Source: Myotis daubentonii (lineage: Eukaryota; Chordata; Mammalia; Chiroptera; Vespertilionidae). Taken from it: DNA of 64,000 bases. The notes beneath the pieces are model-generated. The model had not been told where the DNA came from, searched no databases, and was given only the letters and a program-made list of their open reading frames with translations. This document shows positions 23,640-58,619 of the stretch, in pieces. Made by a program: the position numbers and the translations under genes. The stretch covers positions 24,940,294 to 25,004,293 of the forward strand of contig NC_081844.1 in assembly GCF_963259705.1 (NCBI RefSeq), read 5' to 3'. Positions within the stretch are counted from its first letter, which is position 1. Each line of letters opens with the position of its first letter.

Positions 23640-24290
23640 CACTCAGTACTTTTAAAAATTGGGATGAGATTCACAATGAGGTGAAATTTACCATTTAAAA
23701 GTGAATAATTCAGCCCTAGCCGATGTGACTCAGTGGATAGAGTGTTGGCCTGCGAACTGAAAGGTCCCAGGTTTGATTCCAGTCAAGGGCACATCCCCAG
23801 GTTGTGGGCTCGATCGCCAGTAGGGGGTGTGCAGGAGGCAGCTGATTCATGATTCTCTCTCATCATGGATGTTTCTATCTCTCTCTCCCTCTTCCTTCTC
23901 CTTTGAAATAAATAAAATATATATATCTATTTTTAAAAAAATAAAAAGTGAATAATTCAGTGGTATTCAGCACATTTACATGCTGGGTGGCCACCACCTC
24001 TATCAGAATTTCATTCCTTTTGTGGCTGAATATTATTCCATTGTGTGGATGGATCGCATTTTGTTCATCCATTCATGTGTCAATGGACTCTGGTTTGTTT
24101 CCACCTTTTGGCGACTGGGACTCTCACTGCAATGAACATGGTGTACAAGTATTTGTTGGAGTCCTTGCTCTCGATTCTTTCTGGTATCTACCCAAGAGTC
24201 AAGTTGCTAGGTCATAGGGGAACTCTGTTTAACTTTTTAAGGAAGTACCAAAATGTTGTATACAGCTGGTGAAGGAACACCCAATCTGAT
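23640..24290 (-). mobile_element. Old L1 3' UTR, split by a Ves SINE
   Basis: Minus-strand L1 3' UTR text on both sides ('gtgaaatttaccatttaaaa' left; 'attattccattgtgtggatg' and 'ccaagagtcaagttgctagg' right). The SINE between them is bounded by a duplicated 17-mer. Confidence 0.7.
23714..23943 (+). mobile_element. Ves SINE with 17-bp target-site duplication
   Basis: Full-length copy from 'ccctagccgatgtgactcag' to an A-rich tail. AAAAGTGAATAATTCAG is duplicated exactly at 23697-23713 and 23944-23960. Confidence 0.95.
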
Positions 24291-25436
24291 AGAGTGCTGG
24301 GGATGGGTTTACTCTTACTGAAGCCCCTGGCTCTCAGAATACATCACTTCTTTCTGAGACTGGTCATGACCATCAGCACCATTGCCCAAGACCTCTAAAA
24401 CCAGTGAAGGGGGGGTCCATCTGGGGAAACTGAGGCACAAAGAGAGGTTGACCTGGGCACTCAGCCTAAACCCCTTCCTTCCCCACCCTGGCCTCTTGTA
24501 AGGTCCCTTGGTGGTGGGAGCCCATCGTCACTGGGCACTGCCAGCCCCCAGCCCGCCACTCCCAGGAGCCCTTGCAGAATGGGGAAGAGGCTGCAAGCTT
24601 CAAAAAAGAGACCAAACAGCACTGAGTGTTGCCAGCTCCTCACTGCACAGCTTCCTGTTGGCCACTGTCAGTTCCTCCACTGCCCCCTCCCCACGCCCCC
24701 AGCTGATCCCCTTCCCCAGCTGGGCCTCCCTTCTCTGGCCACCCACACCCTTCCCATCTTTCCTTCCTGTGCTTCCTCAATGCCACTTTCTAACCACTTC
24801 TCATTAGAGACTTAAAACATTTTAAAAATTCCAAAAAGAGTGTTACAGGGTCTCAGGTTCACAGAATCAATTTCCCATGACCAGCTTTCGTTTATTTATT
24901 TATTTTTAATCCTATAAGGACCCCCTCCATTTACCCCCCACCAAGAACTGGGACATGACCCTGCTCTCTCCCTCCACCACCTCAAATTCTGTTTCTTATT
25001 CTCTCATTTTTGTTTGTTTGTTTTCCTGCACATCTGTATGCCAAAATCTTGTTTCATTTTCTCTGTGTCTGAACTTTATGACAAAGGTGGCTTTTGTATG
25101 GGGCTCTGGGAACTTCTTTTTGTTCAAGATTCTACTACAACCAAATTATTAGGTCATGCTTTTAAATATATTTTATTTTTACTTATCAGTTGTAACTCAG
25201 TAAAGCTAAAAAATAAGATTCTACTATAAAATCCATCAAGCAAATTACCATGTTTGTACATCACTCAGTGTTTAAAATCGAGAAAGGAGTATGTTGCTAA
25301 GACTCAGCCATCTCATTGCCTGCCCCTGTGGTTCTTTCTCACTGTTGTGTAATATTCCAATCCACTCTATCCAGTGGCTGAGCGAGCATTAAGGTTCCAT
25401 TAAGTCTTAATGGCCATCATGTTCCTAGGCTGCTTT
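24291..25436. other. Intergenic, no gene seen
   Basis: Contains a MIR-like piece near 24,420-24,480 ('ggggaaactgaggcacaaag') and L1-like AT-rich remnants from about 24,890. Nothing else could be supported. Confidence 0.5.
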
Positions 25437-25449
25437 AAAGATCATTGGT

Positions 25450-25677
25450 ATGCCCAGACGATGTAGCTCAGTGACTGAGCATCAACTTATGAACCAGGAG
25501 GCCACGGTTCGATTCCTGGTCCTGGCACATGCCCAAGTTGAAAGCTTGATCCTCAGTAGGGCTCATGAAAGAGGCAGCCAATTGATGATTCTTTCTCATC
25601 ATTGTAGTTTCTAACTCTTTATCCCTCTCCCTTCCTCTCTGAAATCAATAAAAACATATTTTTTAAAAAAGATATTG
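25450..25677 (+). mobile_element. Ves SINE with 13-bp target-site duplication
   Basis: Copy with head 'gacgatgtagctcagtgact' and tail AATAAAAACATATTTTTT. AAAGATCATTGGT is duplicated at 25437-25449 and 25678-25690. Confidence 0.92.
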
Positions 25678-25718
25678 AAAGATCATTGGTGTTGTCCCTT
25701 TTAAATAACTTACCCTTC

Positions 25719-25951
25719 TGCCCTAACCGGTTTTGCTCAGTGGATAGAGCATCGGCCTGTGGACTCAAGGGTCCCAGGTTTGATTCCGGTCAAGGGCATG
25801 TACCTTGGTTGCGGGCACATCCCAGTGGGGAGTGTGCAGGAGGCAGCGGATCGATGTTTCTCTCTCATCAATGTTTCTAACTCTCTATCCCTCTCCCTTC
25901 CTCTCTGTAAAAAATCAATAAATATATATATTTTAAAATAAATAAATAAAT
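25719..25951 (+). mobile_element. Ves SINE, young-looking copy
   Basis: Best-preserved head in the window ('ccctaaccggttttgctcag', 'ggtttgattccggtcaaggg') and a full AATAAATAAA-type tail. It is flanked by near-identical 16-mers AAATAACTT(A/C)CCCTTC at 25703-25718 and 25952-25967. Confidence 0.92.
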
Positions 25952-26311
25952 AAATAACTTCCCCTTCAGTTGGCTCTTACTTCCCTAAATATTGGAGATG
26001 GCTGGGAGGTGGTGAAGCTGGGGACATTCTGAGATCCAGCTGTCCCTTTAGGAGACCTCCATGCTCCACCTAAGGGGGGACACCTGCTTCCCAGATGTCT
26101 TGCAGCTGCTTATAACCCAACCCCACCCCCAGCCCATGTCCCAAGCCCCATCCCAGTCCCCAGTGAGCTCAGCATTGATGGAGAAGGGGAAGTGGGTTGC
26201 TAGGAGCTGGGGTTTGTTTGGATTTTGGGGGTGTCCCTGCAGCTTCCTGAGTCCTTCATTTCCTAGAAGCAGAGAACGTTCAGGGATGACAGCTCAAGCC
26301 CATTTTTTAGT

Positions 26312-26358
26312 TTTTATCTCTCTCTCCCTCTCCCTTCCTCTCTGAAATCAATAAAGAT
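26312..26358 (+). mobile_element. Ves SINE 3' fragment
   Basis: Only 'ctctctccctctcccttcct' and 'ctgaaatcaataaagattg' remain. Confidence 0.6.
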
Positions 26359-26645
26359 TGATTGGGGCCAAGGGGCTTGGGGTGAAGTAGATAGAAATGT
26401 GTTCCCCCCTAAGGCATCACAGCCTCTTGTCTCTCATCACTTTGGGCTCCACCCCCTAATCTCCATCTATGTCCACATTCAAGTAGACATTCTCCACACC
26501 CTCCACCCCAAGACTCCCTAAGTCCCAATCCCAGAAACTTAGAAGCCTGGGCAAGTCTTGGGGACCCAGACCAGGAGGCACACATGTGGACCCCCCACCC
26601 ACACTCTGCCTCAAGCCAAAGGCCCCAAATAGCTGGGCTTCTATA

Positions 26646-26773
26646 CAGGGTGTCCCAAAATAATGTATACACAGTTGAACGTCTGACAGCTCAATTTTGA
26701 AAATGAAATGTATTTTAATGAACACTGCCTTTATAATTATTTAAAGTGTGTGTATACATTTTGGGGGACACCC
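26646..26773. mobile_element. Mariner-type MITE
   Basis: Terminal inverted repeats: CAGGGTGTCCCAAAATAATG and TGTATACAC on the left, GTGTGTATACATTTTGGGGG and ACACCC on the right. The element is about 128 bp with TA at the left flank and a matching AT-rich right flank. It has no transposase. The long inverted repeat would fold into a hairpin if transcribed. Confidence 0.8.
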
Positions 26774-27329
26774 AATATTTAGGAGTTCCCTCAGCAGTGC
26801 CAGGGAATTATAAATATGGCCCAGCTCAGCATTGCCTGCCAACTCCCTGGGCTGGGCTGAGCTGGGCTGGGCTGGGTGGGGGTCAGGGCTCAGGAGGATG
26901 CCAGCTGGGGCTGGGCAGGGTCTGACCAGGAGTATCTGCTTAAGGGGACTCTGACAGCCTGGCCTGGGGGGAACCCAGGTGTCCAGCCCTCAGGAGGAGA
27001 CAAAGGGTCCATTGTCCTGCCTGACCGTGGTTCTAGGGTCAGGACTGGCCAGCAGCCCCCCATCCTCTTTCCTCACTCTCTGGGGCTTCCTGCTCCTGGA
27101 GCCAGCAGCTGGGCTCATCCATGTGGGGATGGCTTCCCCTTCCTCTGCCACTGTGTCCCAGGCAGGGGACTTCCTGTTACACCCCCCTCTATCCAGAGAC
27201 CCCATTTGACCCCGCCTCTCCTAGGGATTGAAAGGGTGCTGGGCATGGGCTGGTGCCACCAGAAGGGGGGGCAGGATATTGAGGTCCCCTGGTCTTCCGC
27301 ACAGCAGAGGGCATTGCAGCGAAGACGGC

Positions 27330-27510
27330 CATCCTAACTGCTGGGTTGACAGCACATAACATCCACTCTGAGCCCCTGCAACTTGTTCACTCCCCTACGA
27401 CCCTCACCTGTGCTCGCCGAGGTTCTGACCATTTCACAGACGGAGAAACTGAGGCCCAGAGAAGTCACTTAACCAGCCTGAGACCACATGGTCCAAAAGT
27501 GGAAGAGATG
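27330..27510 (-). repeat. MIR-like SINE
   Basis: 'catttcacagacggagaaac', 'tgaggcccagagaagtcact' is the reverse MIR core. Confidence 0.6.
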
Positions 27511-27564
27511 GGTTTTGCCCAGAACCTCTGATGGGAGATGGGAAGTGGGGAGGGGGAGTGTGCC

Positions 27565-27735
27565 CTATGACTGTGCAAGTCATTTCACCACTTTGTGCCT
27601 CAGTTTCCCCATCTATCTAATGCAAATCACAGCACCTGCCTTCTAGGGCTCCTGGGAAGATAAGTGAGTTCAATCCCTGTGAAGTGCTTAGAAGAGGGCC
27701 AGGCATATAGTAGGTGCTGGGTGACTATTACCCAC
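27565..27735 (+). repeat. MIR SINE
   Basis: 'ctttgtgcctcagtttcccc', then 'tgtgaagtgcttagaagagg', then 'gccaggcatatagtaggtgc' are in MIR order. Confidence 0.65.
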
Positions 27736-27786
27736 CATGAGATTTGCTCCTGTTGCAGCTGTGACAATGAAAATAATATAATGTAA

Positions 27787-28313
27787 TCCTATATAATAAA
27801 AGCCTAATATGCAAATGGTCCCCTCAACCGGGAGTTCGACCGAGAGTTTGACTGTTGGCTATGTTGTGCACTGACCACCAGGGGGCGGCGTGGAACATGG
27901 TGGGCATTGGCGATGCGGTGCTGGCAGTCGGTGGCAGTGAAGGCACTGCCAGGGCATCAATGAGCCCCAACAAGAGCAAGACCGCAGTGGGATGGTGGAG
28001 CAGGTGAGTGGGCGGTGCCAGGCCAAGGCAGGTGCAAGCCAGACATGATAGCCCCGCTGATTAACCCACAGAGGGCGACCAGTGGCAATGATAGGAGGTG
28101 GGGCTGCTGCCCAGCTCCCAGGCACTGAGGGAGCCAGGCGGGTGCCCAATGGCTCAGGCAGAGGGGGGTGCAGGGGGGCCCAGGGGCCCAGGTGCTGCCC
28201 AGGGCCCAGAGGTCAGCTGGGCCCTGCCCTTCCACACCAGATGCTCGAGCTTCGATTGCTGGCCAGGCCTAGGGACTGCATCCGTGCACAAATTTTGTGC
28301 ACTGGGCCTCTAG
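27787..28313 (+). mobile_element. Helitron (HeliBat-like), complete 527-bp copy
   Basis: Starts TCCTATATAATAAAAGCCTA at an A|T boundary and ends GTGCACAAATTTTGTGCAC, CTGGGCC, TCTAG, followed by T. The interior is GC-rich and non-coding. The 3' end abuts a TATAA pentamer microsatellite. Confidence 0.92.
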
Positions 28314-28368
28314 TATAATATAATATAATATAATATAATATAATATAATATAATATAATATAATATAA
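28314..28368. repeat. (TATAA)n microsatellite
   Basis: About 11 units immediately at the Helitron 3' end. It probably grew from the AT-rich target. Confidence 0.95.
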
Positions 28369-28639
28369 ATACTCTTATTATTATTGGTTGGATAATCCTG
28401 GTCAGCCACTCCCTAGCTGAGAAATCTCAGGCCAGTGGCCCAAGCCCCCAGGTGCCCATTTCCCATCTGACTAATGGGGACCCATGTCCCTGCCTCACAC
28501 CATGTGGAACAGAGGTCACAGGTTGCCCAGAGAGGCTGCCAAATAGATCAGTGGGGCTGGAACTTCAAGGAAGGAGGGGGAGTAATGTTAATACTCCAGT
28601 GGGGCCAGATCAGGAAGACCAAGGGGGTTTCCTTCAGTG

Positions 28640-29135
28640 GGGGCAGCAGCAGGGGTGGGATCACTCACTGGGACCTGCAAGGTACAGAGACACAAAGGGG
28701 TCAAAGTCCTGCCCTCAGGGCTCACAGTCTGTGGGGTGGAGGGCAGACAGTAAACAGGGAAGCAGGTAAGTTCCATGATGGGGTCTGATGAGGTGCTACA
28801 GAGAATGGGGAAAGTGGGGAATCATCAGGGTTGCTGAGGATGGGGGAGGATTACGTATCAGACTTGGGAGATAGGTCAGGGAATGTTTGAGCAGAGACGT
28901 GAAGGACAGGAGGGAGGGAGCCAGAAGGTTATCAGGGCCAGGTGCTCCAGGCAGAGATAGCCGCCCTTGCAAAGGTCAGACACTGAGGTCAAGCGTCCCT
29001 GCAGTTTTTCACAAGGAATACAGTAACCAAGTGAGTAAGGGGTCTGAGGAGGGGGGTGAGGGCAGGGAGGTGACAGGGCAGAGCTTGCAGAGTTCTCTGC
29101 ACCATTGGACGTTTACACTGAGTGAGGAGGGATGT
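28640..29135. repeat. Ancient interspersed repeat, family not assigned
   Basis: Text related to that at 10.9 and 22.3 kb ('ggtgctccaggcagagatag', 'gaggtgacagggcagagctt'). Old and non-coding. Confidence 0.4.
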
Positions 29136-29446
29136 GCCTGACTCAGGCAGTCCCAGGCACCCTTGGGTCATTGTGAAGTGTGGACCAAAAAGGGGCTACA
29201 TGCTAAACTTGACAAGCTCAGGGAGGCCTGCATGGTAGGTCTTACAAACTCAGAGATATAAAGTAACCACATTGTGTTATTGTCATAATTGACGAGTTAA
29301 TATTAATCGTAGAAGAGCAAAAGGAAAGCCAGACATAAGAATGATCATCTGGGCAGCTTTACCTGGAAACTACAGGTTCACGCTCCTCAGGAAACCACTG
29401 TCCATTCCCTGAAGATCACTCGATCACTCCACTGTGGTTGTGTGTG

Positions 29447-29495
29447 GGCGGGGGGGGGGGGGGAGATGGTGCTTTTGCCCCCCCCCCACCCCCCA
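29447..29495. promoter_or_regulatory. G-run facing a C-run, possible secondary structure
   Basis: A run of about 15 G is followed within 20 bases by two C-runs. The strand could form a hairpin, or either run a four-stranded structure. It lies just upstream of the candidate ADGRE2 promoter. A functional role is not shown. Confidence 0.35.
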
Positions 29496-29510
29496 TCTGT
29501 GTTTTTACTC

Positions 29511-29564
29511 ACTTCCTGTTGGCTTCCAGCTCACCAGTTCTGGGCCACTCACACACTGTATAAG
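29511..29564 (+). promoter_or_regulatory. Candidate ADGRE2 core promoter (ETS/PU.1 site and TATA-like box)
   Basis: ACTTCCTGTT at 29511-29520 is an ETS/PU.1-type core in reverse. TATAAG at 29559-29564 lies about 70 bp before the proposed start codon. PU.1 is a known driver of myeloid genes, and the EGF-TM7 receptors are mainly myeloid. The link is an inference from motif and position only. Confidence 0.4.
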
Positions 29565-29631
29565 GGCCAAGAGGCCACAGAACTATGCACAGCTGCACAG
29601 CCTGTGACTACAGAACCACCCTGCCCAGACC

Positions 29632-53487
<23,856 letters not shown>

Positions 53488-55017
53488 GTAAGGTCATGCA
53501 TTGCTCCCAGAGCACTTTACTAACTGATAGAGTACCTCATGCCAAAACACTGGACAACCTGGGTATATAGCAGGAGATGCCATAGGATGCCTCCCACTGA
53601 ATTTACTCTTTGATTCCTTAACCATTAACAATGGTCTCAGTTAGAAAATATATAAGTTGCTCTTACTCTTGAGGAACTGTATTCATCTTGACTTTTGCAC
53701 ATTAGCACTTTTTTTAAATAAAATTATCCTTAGTTGTATTTAAAATATATGATATCTTTTTAGGCTTACAAATTTGGACCTTGTACATGAAACCCTACAG
53801 ATATTTATATATTTCTCCTTTCTCTGATTGATATTATTTTTAAGTATCATATGTCTTAAATTTCATTTTCTCTTTTTTAATTCTTTATTGTTTAAAGTAT
53901 TGCATGAGTCTCCGTTTTCCCCCAATTGACCTCTCCCTTACCACCCCGTCACCCAAGCATAAGCCCTCACACTCCTCCTGTCTGTGTCCATTGGTTTTAC
54001 CCATATGCATGCATAAAAGTCCTTTGCTTGATCTCTTACCTCCTCACTCCCCACCTTCCCTCATAGGTTGGATAGTCGGTTTGATGGTTCTGAGTCTCTG
54101 GTTCTATTTTTGTTCATCAGTTTATGTTGTTCATTATATCCCACAAATGAGTGAGATCATGCGATATTTATCTTTCTCTGACTGCCTTATTTTGCTTAGC
54201 ATAATGTTCTCTGGTTCCATCCATGCTGTTGCAAATGGTAAGAATTCCTTCTTTTTTTACAGCAGCATAGAATTCCATTTGTAGATGTACCACAGTTTTC
54301 TAATCCACTCGTCTGCTTATGGGTACTTAGGCTGTTTCTAAACTTTAGCTATTGTAAATTGTGCTGCTATGAACATAGGGGTGCATATATCCTTTCTGAT
54401 TGGTGTTTCTGTTTTCTTGGGATACATTCCTAGGAGTGGGATTACTGGGACAAATGTAAGTTCCATTTTTAATTTTTTGAGGAAATGCCATACTGTTTTC
54501 CACAGTGGCTGCACCAGTCTGCATTCCCATCAGCAGTGCACGAGCGTTCCTTTATCTCTGCATCCTCTCCAGCACTTGTCATTTGTTGATCTGTTGATAG
54601 CTATTCTGACAGGTGTCAGATGGTACCTCATTGTTGTTTTGATTTGCCTCTCCCATATGATTAGTGACTTTGAGCATGTTTTCACATGTCTCTTGCGTTC
54701 TGTATGTCCTCTTTCAAAAAGTGTCTACTTAGGTCCTTTGACCATTTTTTTATTGGATTGTTTATATTCCTTTTGTTAAGTTGTATGAGTTCTTTGTAAA
54801 TTTTGGAGATTAAAACCTTATCAGTGATAACATTGGCAAATATGTTCTCCCATGCAGTGGGCTTTCTTGTTGTTTTGTTGATGGCTTCTTTTGCTGTGCA
54901 GAAACTTATTATTTTAATGTAGTTCTGTTAATTTTCTCCTTAGTTTCCATTGTCCTAGGAACTGTATCAGTAAAGATATTGCTATGACATATGTCTGCTA
55001 TTTTTCTGCCTATAGAG

Positions 55018-55228
55018 CAGTGGTTCTCAACCTGTGGGTCGCAACCCCTTTGGCGGTCGAACAACTCTTTCACAGGGGTCGTCTAAGACCATCCTGGATA
55101 TCAGATATTTACATTATGATTCATAACAGTAGCAACATTACTGTTATGAAATAGCAACAAAAATAATTTTATGGTTGGGTCACAACATGAGGAACTGTAT
55201 TTAAAGGGCCAGAGGTTGAGAACCACTA
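55018..55228. mobile_element. Non-autonomous hAT element with 8-bp target duplication
   Basis: CAGTGGTTCTCAACCTGTGG at one end and AGAGGTTGAGAACCACTA at the other are inverted repeats. CTATAGAG occurs exactly at 55010-55017 and 55229-55236. It is 211 bp with no transposase. Confidence 0.95.
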
Positions 55229-56224
55229 CTATAGAGTCTTCTAAGATTTTTATGGTTCCCCATAATACGTTTAAGTCCTTATCCATTTTGAATTTATTTT
55301 TGTGTATGTTGTAAGTTGGTTTCATTTTTTTTGAAAGTATGTGTCGAATTTTCCCAACATCATTTATTGAAGAGACTGTCTTGACTCCATTGTTTGCTCT
55401 TGCTTCCTTTCTCAAATATTAATTGAGCATAATCACTTGGGCTGATCTCTAGGTTATCTGTTCTGTTGCAATGGTCTATATGTCTGTTCTTGTGCCAGTA
55501 CCAGGCAGTTTTGAGAACAGTGGCTTTGTAATATAGCTTGATATATGGTATTGTGATCCCTCCAACATTGTTCTTCTTTCTCAATATTGCTGCAGCTAAT
55601 CGAGTTCTTCTTTTAATCCAGATGAATTTTTGGAGAGTTTGTTCTAGGTCTGTGAAATATGCCGTTAGTATTTTAATGGAGATTGCATTGAATTTATAGA
55701 TTGCTTTGGGTAGTATGGACATTTTGACTTTCTTCTTCCCCACATCAGGGAAGTTTTCTGACATTATTTCTTCAAATAGGTTTTCTAACCCTTGTTCCTC
55801 TTTCTGTCATCCTGTCACCCCTATTATTCATATGTTGCTTTGTTTCATGTTGTCCCAAAGCTCCCTTAGGCTCTCCTCATGTTTTGAATTTTTTTTCTTT
55901 AAGTGCAACTCATTTTGGGTGTGTTTTGCTTCTCTGTCTTCTAATTCACTAATTCGGTCCTCCACTTCTCCTATTCTACTGTTGAGACTTTCCATTGTGT
56001 TTTTTATTGCAGCTATATCACTCTTTATTTCTTCTCAATTCTTACTTAAATTGTTGATTTTTTTTCATCCATCTGGTTTATGACACTTATTCTGAATTCT
56101 TTTTCTGACATACTGCATGCCTCTGTCTCACTTAGCTGCTTTTCTGGCAATTCATCCTTTTCTTTCCTCTGGGGGTCTCCTTGTCTCCCTATTTTTTCTC
56201 TCACCGCAGGATCTAGGTGTTGAG

Positions 56225-56700
56225 TCATGCAGGGGCTGCTCCTTGGGCGGTCGTGGCAGCAGCTGCTCCTCAGTTGGTGGTGGCTCCTCTGGTGGGCTAT
56301 GCTTATAGCAGTGGTTGTTCCTCTGGCTGGTGAGGGTGGGATGCTTATGAGACTGTTGTTCCTCAGACGTGGTCAGGCTGCTTGAGCAGCTCCTGCTCCT
56401 TGGACGGGGGCGGGCTCTGCACGGCTGCCACTCCTCAGACAGGGATGGGCTGCACACATGGCTGGTGTTCCTTGGGCAGCGTCAGCCTGCTCGCAAGACT
56501 GCTGCTCCTCAGATGGGAGTGGGCTGCTCATGTGGCTGCTGCTCCTCAGATGGGTGTGGGCTGTGCAAGGCTACTGCTTCTTGGACAGGGGCAGGCCATG
56601 TGAGGCTGCCGCTCCTCAGACTGTGCCAGGCTTCTCATGGGGCTGCTGCTTCTCGGATGGGGGCAGACCGCTCACTAGACTGCTGCTCATGTAGTTGCAG
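56225..56700. repeat. Minisatellite in the L1 5' UTR, about 42-45-bp units
   Basis: About ten imperfect units of the type 'gctgctgctcctcagatggg' plus 'gtgggctgctcatgtg'. The repeat gives Cys- and Gly-rich false frames on the plus strand. Confidence 0.85.
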
Positions 56701-56759
56701 TGCCCTGGGCTTAAGCGTTGAGCCAGCCAGAGGGGATAGTTCAGTATAGAGGAAATAGA

Positions 56760-56975
56760 AAGAGGATGAGTGGATAAGAAGAAAGAGAAAGAGAAGAACG
56801 AAATAATAATAAATTTTAAAAATTAATTTAAAAAATAGGAAAATAAAATAAATTAGAATGATGAAAGAATAATGCAAAAAGAAATAGAAAATAAAGAAGC
56901 AAAGGAAAATAAAGAAAAAAGATAACAAAATATTAATAAAATAAAAATGAAAAAGTAAAGTGTCGTTCCTTTCCA
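56760..56975. repeat. A-rich low-complexity tract
   Basis: Mostly A with scattered G/T; creates a Phe/Ile/Leu-rich false frame on the minus strand. Confidence 0.85.
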
Positions 56976-58304
56976 CCGAGTTTTAATTCCCCATGAGGAC
57001 TGCTTTAAGGTCCCACTCTTCTGTACTGTCTGCTGCTGTTTCCTGTTGCTGGGAATGAAGGCTTCTCTTTAGGCCAGTCCCTGTTGGCTCTCAGGGACTA
57101 TTCAGATTTTTTTTTGTATCCTTTGTACCACTCAGGGTGTAGTCTGGGTGTGGGTGTATTGGTTGCCTGGAGACTGCAGGGAGGGGCTATTTCTTCAGGA
57201 GAAAATGGCTACCCTAGGTCCGGCATGTCAGGTATGACTCAGCACCAGACTTGTGGCCACCTCTCCTCGACCCTCTCCTCTCACTAGTCTCTCTCCAGAC
57301 TTCACAACTCCGCACCTCCAGCTGCACCCCAGTCAAAGGTGTTTGTATTTGAATGGTCCTATGAGCTATGTTTAGTGAATAAAAGCAAAGACCAAAAAGA
57401 GAGGAAAGAGCTGCTCCACTGTGAACATCTCTCCCCCCCGGTATGGCGTGGCTTGGGCAGCCATCCAGGTTGCCCCCTCTGGGCTCAATCTCTCATGACT
57501 GTGGACCCAGATCTAGAATCTCCTGCTGCCAGCAGAACTGTGGACCTTCTTTCCAGTCAGACGCTATGCCTGTCGCAAGGGACGTGGCCTCAGTGCCGTG
57601 TGGCTTCCATCTGACCCTCTGGGCTTGGAGGTCTTGCAATTCTCTCCAGACCAGATCCCTGATTTTACCTTTCTCCAGGCATCCTCTGCCCTTCCTGGCT
57701 GTGGATTGTCTCACCAGCTGTGTCTATTTTGCCAATTCGGGGTGAATGTTATTTGGTTTAGTTGCTCATCCCATCTGCTCCAGGACAAGGCTCAGGACAC
57801 GTCCGCCTATTCTGCAGCCATTTTCCAGCACTTACTCTTTGCTAATTTTTTTGTTTAGAGGATGTATGCAATGGTATCAGTGGGGTATTAAAGTCACCTA
57901 CTATGATTGTTTTGCTGTCTATTTCTCCCTTGATATCTTCCAGAAGTTTTTTTTATGTATTTCGGTGCTCTAATATTGGATGCATATATGTTTACTAGAG
58001 TTATTTCCTCTTGTTGAATTGCTCCCTTTAGTATTATGAAATGGTCCTCCTTATCTCTTGTTATGGCCTTTACTTTGAGGTCTATTTTGTCAGATATAAG
58101 TATTGCTACACCAGCTTTTTTCTCATTTCCATTTGCCTGAAAAAAATTTTTCCATCCCTTCCCTATCAGTCTGTGTGAATCCTTTGTTCTAAGGTGGGTT
58201 TCTTGCAGACAGAAAATATATAGGTCATATTTTCTTATCCATTCAGCTACCTTATTTCTTTTGATTAGAGCATTTAATCCATATATGTTTAATGTTATTA
58301 TTGA

Positions 58305-58619
58305 CTAGAGGCCAAGTACATGAAATTTGTGCATTGGGGTGGGGTTTCTCAGCCTGGCCTGCACCATCTTGCTGTCTGGGACCCCTCATTCCTTACTGTC
58401 CACCTGCAGCAGAGGCAGAGAGGCTCCCATTACCACCTCTGCACTCGCCAGCTGTGAGCCCAGCTTCTGGCTGAGTGGCACTCCCCCTGTTGGAGTGCAC
58501 TGACCACCAGGGGGAAGCTCCTGCATTGAGCATCTGCCTCCTGCTGGTCAGTGTGTGTCATAGTGGCCATTTGTTCCACTGTTTGGTCAATTTGCATATT
58601 AGGGTTTTATTATATAGGA
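58305..58619 (-). mobile_element. Helitron (HeliBat-like), complete, inside L1 ORF2
   Basis: CTAGAGGCCAAGTACATGAA at the reverse 3' end and AATTTGCATATTAGGGTTTT ATTATATAGGA at the reverse 5' end. The internal palindrome CACTGACCACCAGGGGG / CTGCTGGTCAGTG is present. Confidence 0.92.

Larger units (their letters stand above)
53877..57840 (-). mobile_element. L1 with large internal deletion joining ORF1 to the end of ORF2
   Basis: Minus-strand order: 5' UTR (about 57,840-56,230, with a minisatellite), ORF1 N-terminal and coiled-coil region (56,228-55,740), then at about 55,730 a jump into ORF2's C-terminal part ([40 protein letters not shown]), then the 3' UTR down to 53,877. The read across the junction is open ([12 protein letters not shown] then VKMSILPK). 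A hAT MITE sits at 55,018. It is downstream of, and antisense to, ADGRE2. Confidence 0.75.

Noticed and set aside
53488..53880. Last coding exon of ADGRE2 directly after exon 18
   Set aside because: No AG acceptor followed by a matching short C-terminus could be defended; the true exon is too short to recognise by eye.
56225..56700. CRISPR-like repeat array
   Set aside because: The units are contiguous and imperfect without unique spacers. It is a minisatellite inside an L1 5' UTR of a mammalian genome.
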